Shown piece after piece: positions 57,800 to 64,000 of a DNA stretch of 64,000 bases. The stretch is from Antilocapra americana. Its lineage: Eukaryota > Chordata > Mammalia > Artiodactyla > Antilocapridae. Both the position numbers and the translations under genes were made by a program. The notes under the pieces were generated by a model. The model made no database searches. It had not been told where the DNA came from and worked only from the letters and a program-made list of their open reading frames with translations. Position 1 is the first letter of the stretch; every line of letters begins with the position of its first letter. The DNA lies in contig ML661885.1 in the NCBI GenBank assembly GCA_007570785.1, positions 17,260,918 through 17,324,917 of the forward strand, read 5' to 3'.

Positions 57800-58450
57800 T
57801 CTACCTAGCCATTTTCCTACTGTTGAACAGGTTGATTTTAATTATTTCCTGTCTGCAATTTTGTAATGACTGTTTGTGCATGAACACAGCTTTTTAAACA
57901 AATGATTTATTTCTGTACTATTAATTTATATAAGTTAAGCCAACGAGTCAGCCTTTTTCTAGTTTTTGATACATACTGTTAAATTGCTTTTGCTTTCACC
58001 TGAAGATTTTTTTATTGACTTGTAGCAAATCTTAAAGTGTATGCTCAATTTTTTTACATATGTCAACTGTAACCATTACCATCTAAAATAGGATTTTTCC
58101 AGTTTTTAAAAACTGTCATTAGGCTTCTACTCAGGCATAGATTAATTGTGCCTATTTTACTGTGTACTGTGTATGTTGCTTGTTCTTTTTTGGTTTTCTA
58201 CTGTATGCCTTTGGATGAATATACAACAATTTACTAGGTCTATTATTGATGGGCATTTGGTTTCTTTTCAAATATTTCTGGGTTACTACAAATAACCACA
58301 GAACCTTAAACACACTTTATATGCCTTTTGTTGGACCTGAGCCTTCATTTCTGAAGGGTATATTCCCAAGAGTGAAATTACTGAACATCAAGGATATTAC
58401 CTTCTTAAAGTTTAAAATTTATTTAAAATACTAATAAACTATTTCTATAT
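57800..58450 (-). mobile_element. Old L1M-like sequence, antisense
   Basis: gttgaacaggttgattttaa, ctattattgatgggcatttg, gggttactacaaataaccac and attcccaagagtgaaattac follow the antisense L1 ORF2-end order. Diverged, limits approximate. Confidence 0.5.
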
Positions 58451-58670
58451 TATAAATTGATCAGAATATTATATTTCATACAAAAGGAAAAAGAATTATT
58501 TAGGAAAGCAGTAATAGAACTGAGTCTAGATGGTTTGCCACCATCTTTCATTGATGGCAAAACTTAGCAAGTTTCACTTACCTTTGATGATTCCTTTTTT
58601 TCCTGTATTAATTTAATCATACATGAAACTGTATATCTGTTAGCTCATTAAATGAATAGCTAAACTGTTA

Positions 58671-58786
58671 ATGTTTTTTTTTCCTGCTGTGTAGCATGTG
58701 GGATCTTAGTTCCCTGACCACGGATGAAATCCATAGCCCCTGCCGTGAAATAGTTGAGTCTTACCACTGGACTACCAGGGAAGTCC
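58671..58786 (-). mobile_element. CHR-1-like SINE, antisense, exact 11-bp TSD
   Basis: gtagcatgtgggatcttagt, ctgaccacggatgaaatcca, ggactaccagggaagtcc. TSD ctaaactgtta at 58660-58670 and 58787-58797. Confidence 0.93.
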
Positions 58787-58797
58787 CTAAACTGTTA

Positions 58798-60094
58798 GAC
58801 TTTTATTTTTGTTACTATTTTTATTGAGATGTAATTGATGTATGACTATCATTACTATATTGGCTGTGAATACCCTTTTCTTCTGTTCTTCTTGGATTTT
58901 GCTGGTGCCATTGTGTCTACCCAGACTCATGCTGTCAGTATTCTGTTTGTTTCTCCATCGTATTCTGTGTATCACTTCACACTTAGTAAGTGCTGACTGC
59001 ACAGCAGCAATCGACAGGTAAGTATTTGTCTACGTTAGTGAACCCAATGAAAGCATGCCCTTGCACTTTGTTTAATGTAGATTTCACGTGAATTGTTGAG
59101 GTAGACACAGCATATGTGGAGACTGCCACACACAAATCATGAGTTTTATTGGGTATTAGTGAGCATGATTTTGAAAACATACTTTTTATTTAAGTAGGGT
59201 TATGAGAACAATCAGTGTTAAAGAACTTAAGCTATTCTTACAGATTTTAAGTTCTGCTCATCTTATAGTCAAATTTTCTCGGAATGATTCTGGTGATTCT
59301 TTTATATCGTCTCTTAAACCTCCGAATCAGGAAGTCAGTGCAAAAAATTCCTTCAACACAGGTTTTATGCATTGTCATTAAGCAGCTTTTATTTGTTAGG
59401 GTGTGTCAGCCATGAATATCTTCTCTCTGTGACACCCAAATTATAGTGACCGTTTGGAACTTAATAATATTGTTGAGGCACAGGCTACACAATGTTTCCA
59501 TTATTGCAGTTCTTATTTATTGGATGGTAAAAGAATGTAAAGAGAAAACAGTAGATGGGAAGCGATAAAGATTAAGAGCTGTGGAACACTCTGACACTGA
59601 TCGAACTGTGTTAATGTTTATTTTAGTACTCGGGAGTATTACAGTCTCTTGTTTAAACTCCATCATGTAAAGCTATTTCCAGGCTTGTGGGGAGGGGGAG
59701 AGTCATCTTAAGGGGAGGGGAGCTGGTAGGAGAGAAATGCAATGATTTGTTTTTAAAATAAGACAAAAATCAGATTTAAGCATTTTAAAACCTGTGTTTT
59801 CTTTTCCAAACTGTTAAATGATTTTATTCTTGAAAAAAAAAAGCTTTAGAGTTAATGTTTTAAGATATTACTATTACATGAGAAGTGAGGCAATAAAAAG
59901 TAATTATTTTAGGACAGTTTTATCAGCAATTTACAACATGCCACATACTGGCTGTTTGCTGATATTTCTATATTCATGTTCACACTCTGGTTCTTGGTAT
60001 CAGAAAGAACCTTTCCTTCTGATTAGTGAGTGGGTTGTGGTGCTGAGCATCTAAAAAGCATTCAGATTCTCACCGTTGGAATAGGAAGTATCAA
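58798..60094. other. Single-copy DNA
   Basis: No gene or confident repeat. A short G-rich patch (ggggagggggagag) lies at about 59690. Confidence 0.5.
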
Positions 60095-60172
60095 ATTAAG
60101 AATATTTTACCATTTAGTATAGTACCTAACACATAATGGATGTCTCAATAAATATGTGATTAATGAATAAAT
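60095..60172 (+). mobile_element. L2/MIR-type 3' tail
   Basis: gtacctaacacataatggat gtctcaataaatatg gattaatgaataaat resembles the shared L2/MIR 3' end with TGAA tail. Confidence 0.6.
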
Positions 60173-60329
60173 CTATTTGGGAAATAAAATTTTTGGAGGG
60201 TTGACCATTGAGATAAGAGCAGGGCTACATTGGAAAAAATGTAGAAAATAAGTAAAACTTATATAACACTCCAGTGGATGCATAATGTAGCCTGTAACTC
60301 ACACTTTACCAATTTAGGTGAACTCTGAA

Positions 60330-60800
60330 GGTTTATGTAACACTTTAAGCCAGCAGTTCTTTTCCTACCTATGTACTCCAGACAAGCTCTTGCCCATGTA
60401 AATGAAGAGTCATGTACAGCAATGCTTAATAGCAGAAATCAACAAACAATGCTGATGCCCATCACTAGTACAACAAATAAAGCATTGCCTTATATAGTGG
60501 AATGCTATATTTTAGTAAGAATGAATGAATGAGAGGTACACCATCAACATGGTTAAATCTCAGAAACATAACAAAGAAGCAAATCAGAGAAGGATGTATT
60601 GAGTATGGTTCGATTCACATGATTTCAAAAGCTAGAAAATATAAACACTTTCTACATAACACATACATGTTAATATTATTAATTATATTCTGTAAAGGGA
60701 AGAGCTAGAATGGTGATCAGAATTCCAGTTAATGCTTAGTTACTTGGTATATACTAGGCAGGTGGGTATATGATTGGAGAGAAGCACAAATCAGGTTTTC
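60330..60800 (+). mobile_element. Old L1M ORF2 end/3' UTR, sense
   Basis: gcagttcttttcctacctat, agcaatgcttaatagcagaa, gatgcccatcactagtacaa, tggttaaatctcagaaacat, ggttcgattcacatgatttc: order of an L1 ORF2 C-terminus. No intact frame. Confidence 0.65.
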
Positions 60801-61096
60801 AGACTGTCAGTGTTCTCTTTCTTCATTGGGTATTGTTACTCAGTTTCCTTTATTATTAATATTAATAAATGGATTATATACATAATTATTAATAGCATTG
60901 ATTTGTTGTTAACATTAATACATAAATTACCTACATGCTTCCTTTTCTAATAGATTTTGCAATCAAAATAAAATAAGCTGTTTCTTAGAGACTATAGTGC
61001 CTTAGGCAATATCTTTGTATTCTGGAGCTCTCAGCTAGAGCAAAGGTAGACATTAATTCAATAACTGCAGTTACTCTAGGCTTCCTGAAGGAGAAG

Positions 61097-62767
61097 TCAG
61101 TTCAGTTCAGTTGCTCAGTTGTGTCCGACTCTTTGCGACCCCATGAACCGCAGCATGCCAGGCCTCCCTGTCCTTCACAAACTCCCGGAGTCTACCCAAA
61201 CCCATGTCTATCGAGTCGGTGATGCCATCCAGCCGTTTCATCCTCTGTCGTCCCCTTCTCCTCCTGCCCTCAGTCCTCCCAGCATCAGGGTCTTTTCCAC
61301 AGAGTCAACTCTTTGTGAGAGGTAGCCAAAGTATTGGAGTTTCAGCTTCAACATCAGTCCTTCCAATGAACACCCAGGACTGATCTCCTTTAGGATGGAC
61401 TGGTTGGATCTCCTTGCAATCCAAGGGACTCTCAAGAGTCTTCTTCAACACCACAGTTCAAAAGCATCAATTCTTCGGCACTCAGCCTTTTTTCACTGTC
61501 CGACTCTCATGTCCATACATGACTATCGGAAAAACCATAGCCTTGACTAGATGGACCTTTGTTGGCAAAGTAATGTCTCTGCTTTTCAATATGCTGTCTA
61601 GGTTGGTCATAACTTTCCTTCCAAGGAGTAAGCATCTTTTGATTTCATGGCTGCAGTCACCATCTGCAGTGATTCTGGAGCCCCCCAAAATAAAGTCTGA
61701 CACTGTTTCCACTGTTGCCCCATCTATTTCCTATGAAGTGATGGGACCAGATGCCATGATCTTAGTTTTCTTAATGTTGAGCTTTAAGCCAACTTTTTCA
61801 CTCTCCTCTTTCACTTTCATTAAGAGGTTTTTTAGTTCCTCTTCACTTTCTGCCATAAGGGTGGTGTCGTCTGCATATCTGAGGTTATTGATATTTCTCC
61901 CTGCAATCTTGATTCCAGCTTGTGCTTCCTCCAGCCCAGCATTTCTCATGATGTACTCTGCATATAAGTTAAATAAGCAGGGTGACTATATACAGCCTTG
62001 ACGTACTATTTTTCCTATTTTGAACCAGTCTGTTGTTCCATGTCCAGTTCTAACTGTTGCTTCCTGACCTGCATACAGGTTTCTCAACAGGCAGGTCAGA
62101 TGGTCTGGTATTCCCATCTCTTTCAGAATTTTCCACAGTTTATTGTGATCCACACAGTCGAAGGCTTTCGTATAGTCAATAAAGCAGAAGTAGATGTTTT
62201 TCCGGAACTCTCTTGCTTTTTCGATAATCCATTGGATGTTGGCAATATGATCTCTGGTTCCTCTGCCTTTTCTAAAACCACCTTGAACATGTGGAATTTC
62301 ATGGTTCACGTATTGCTGAACCCTGGCTTGGAGAATTTTGAGCATTACTTTACTAGCATGTGAGATGAGTACAACTGTGCAGTAGTTTGAACATTTAGCA
62401 TTGCCTTTATTTGGGATAGGAATGAAAACTGATCTTTTCCAGTCCTGTGGCCATTGATGAGTTTTCCAAATTTGCTGGCATATTGAGTGCAGCACTTTCA
62501 CAGCATCATCTTTTAGGATTTGAAATAGCTCAACTGGAATCCCATCACCTCCACTAACTTTGTTTGTGGTTATACTATCTAAGGCCCATTTGACTTCACC
62601 TTCCAGGATGTCTGGCTCTAGGTGAGTGATCACACCATCGTGATTAACTGAGTTGTGAAGATCTTTTTTGTACAGTTCTTCTGTGTATTTTTGTCACGTC
62701 TTCTTAATATCTTCTGCTTCTGTTAGGTCCCTACCATTTCTGTCCTTTATCGAGCTCATCTTTGCAG
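61097..62767 (-). mobile_element. BovB LINE, 1.67 kb, antisense
   Basis: (TCAGT)n 3' end at 61097, then Bov-A-like end and most of the reverse transcriptase in reverse, stopping at about 62767 upstream of the RT core. Endonuclease region and 5' end are missing. The best preserved BovB of the window, very similar over its first 660 bp to 51302-51962. No confident TSD. Confidence 0.95.
61482..62633 (-). pseudogene. BovB reverse transcriptase remnant
   Basis: RTE-clade reverse transcriptase that would copy BovB (and supply SINE mobilisation). Minus-strand 62633-61986 holds 215 codons with FRKGRGTRD and a FIDYTKAFD (motif A) block, ending at ...VRQGCI, where the usual Leu codon TTG has become TAG (61986-61988). 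The next piece, 61949-61731, carries the catalytic YADD, and 61712-61482 continues the C-terminal part in another segment. At least this stop and later frameshifts inactivate it. Confidence 0.93.
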
Positions 62768-63186
62768 TGCTAAAAGACTGAAGTAGGTGATGTGATCTAA
62801 TCAAGGAAGTGCAGAAAAGGATTCATTGAGAAAGAGAGAACTGAGCTAATGTCTAAATACTAAGTCAAAGTTAACTTGGAAAAAAGAAAGAAAGAAGGTA
62901 AAAGTATCCTCGTTGGGAAACTGATAAAAGCAAAGGCTTTTGGGTGCAGGAAGAAGCACTGTGAATATGAAGATAGAAAGGACAATCATTGTAAGTATTG
63001 CAAAGGGAGAAATGAGTATTGTGAAGAATATTACTCTCGAGGTATGTAGGTGTCAAAACCAACATCTTGTAGATAATATTAAGGCTTTTGTTTTTCCTCA
63101 GAGTGAGGAAGTCTAGTTGTTTTAAGTAGAAAGATGATGTGAACAGTTTTACATTTTGAATATGTTACTGGCTGCAGTTCAATGAC

Positions 63187-63308
63187 TGTTGTTCAGTCGC
63201 TCAGTCATGTCTGACTCTGCGACCCCATGGACTGCAGCATGCCAGCCTTCCCTGTCCTTTACCATCTCCTGGAGCTTGAACAAATTTATGTTCATTGAGC
63301 CAGTGATG
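63187..63308 (-). mobile_element. BovB 3'-end/Bov-A stub, antisense
   Basis: gttgttcagtcgctcagtca to gttcattgagccagtgatg. About 120 bp. Confidence 0.88.
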
Positions 63309-63341
63309 TCTGATTGGTTTGGAGCAAAGGTAGGTATGAGT

Positions 63342-63549
63342 GTATGTTAGTTGCCCAGTCATACCTGACTCTTTGTGACCGCATGGACTGCAGAGCATCA
63401 AGCTTCCCTGTCCTTGGGATTTCCCAGACAAGAATACTGGAGTGGATTGCCATTCCCTTCTCTAGGGGATCTTTCTGACCTAGGAATCGAACCCTGGTCT
63501 TCTGCATTGCAGGCAGATTCTTTACCATCTGAGCCACTAAATGCCCAGA
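63342..63549 (-). mobile_element. Bov-tA SINE, antisense, short TSD
   Basis: gtatgttagttgcccagtca start, complete body, head ending catctgagccactaaatgcc. Flanks tatgagt at 63335-63341 and 63550-63556. Confidence 0.94.
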
Positions 63550-63790
63550 TATGAGTAGATCAGCCCAGAGACCTGGTGGTCCCAATAACACATAGCTTGG
63601 ATGAAAGTGCTGGTAGGGAAAATGAGATGATACAAATTGATTTCAGAAAATTTTTGAGGACAAATGTAAGGGATTTGGTAATGAATTGAATATGGGGAGT
63701 GTGTAGGAGATACTTCAAAAATGATTTCTGAGTTTCTAGATTGCTTAAATGAATGGCTGGTGGTACCCTAAACTGAGAGAAGGAATATAT

Positions 63791-64000
63791 GAAGAAGCCA
63801 TAGGCTACACTGTTTATTCAGGTTTGTACATATTAAATGTGTGCATTTTAGACCTCTGAGAGCAAATAGTGATCTAATTTAGACTTTTGAAAGTATGTTT
63901 CTATAATATTTGTAGTATGTCTTGGACTGAATTTTCGGTATGGTATCAAACCATTTTTTTCCCTCTTTTTTAGACAACAGACAGAAATATATTAAAATAA
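63791..64000. other. Window edge, possible splice acceptor
   Basis: A strong pyrimidine tract ends in ccctcttttttAG (AG at 63972-63973) followed by acaacagacag. It resembles a 3' splice site but no coding frame follows before the edge. Confidence 0.15.

Larger units (their letters stand above)
62780..63790 (-). mobile_element. L2 LINE, antisense, interrupted by two SINE/LINE stubs
   Basis: 62.78-63.18 kb (agatgatgtgaacagtttta, tatgttactggctgcag) and 63.60-63.79 kb (gatttctgagtttctagatt, gaatggctggtggtacccta) match successive antisense L2 blocks. The Bov-A and Bov-tA insertions lie between. Confidence 0.65.

Noticed and set aside
62880..62900. GAAA-rich run as a microsatellite
   Set aside because: Only about four imperfect units, within decayed L2.
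63960..64000. Exon at the right edge
   Set aside because: A good acceptor-like site, but only 27 bases follow and no frame can be judged. Kept only as a low-confidence note.

Overview
The window is ruminant, most likely bovid, nuclear DNA. The evidence is the combination of BovB (RTE-type) LINEs, tRNA-Glu-derived Bov-tA and CHR SINEs, and bovid-type L1 elements, laid over the general mammalian background of MIR, L2, MaLR, Tigger1 and old L1M copies. No complete protein-coding gene, rRNA, tRNA gene, CRISPR array or bacterial/viral replicon is visible. The longest open frames belong to dead retrotransposons.

Layout. 0.2-6.5 kb: two BovB pieces, an old L1 3' UTR, and a 3.0 kb 5'-truncated L1 with clear target-site duplications (TSDs) and a frameshifted ORF2. 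6.5-12.9 kb: A+T-rich single-copy DNA with a CA/TA microsatellite, L1 3'-end stubs, four SINEs (one a BovB-end stub) and an internally deleted Tigger1. 12.9-21 kb: a nested retrotransposon stack built on an ancient antisense L1. 21-36.5 kb: sparse SINEs, L2, MIR and a MaLR LTR in otherwise anonymous DNA, including an L1 with the 5' inversion typical of twin priming. 36.5-44.1 kb: the least repetitive and most G+C-rich segment, interrupted by one Bov-tA. It carries two CpG-rich stretches (about 39.1-39.7 and 41.7-43.1 kb), promoter-type motifs and a perfect-consensus splice donor at 42724/42725. 44.1-64 kb: old MIR, L2 and L1M copies, probably a large intron or flanking DNA if the CpG-island gene runs rightward, with further BovB, Bov-tA, CHR and L1 insertions and one unidentified gene-like fragment at about 55.7-56.1 kb.

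Interpretation. The only place that looks like part of a host gene is the 36.5-44.1 kb CpG-island segment, read as a promoter with a mostly non-coding first exon of a gene extending beyond the window, probably to the right. I do not recognise the gene. Everything else can be read as mobile-element history, and many insertion boundaries can be fixed to the base by TSDs. Repeat family names come from memory of consensus sequences, not from a database search.
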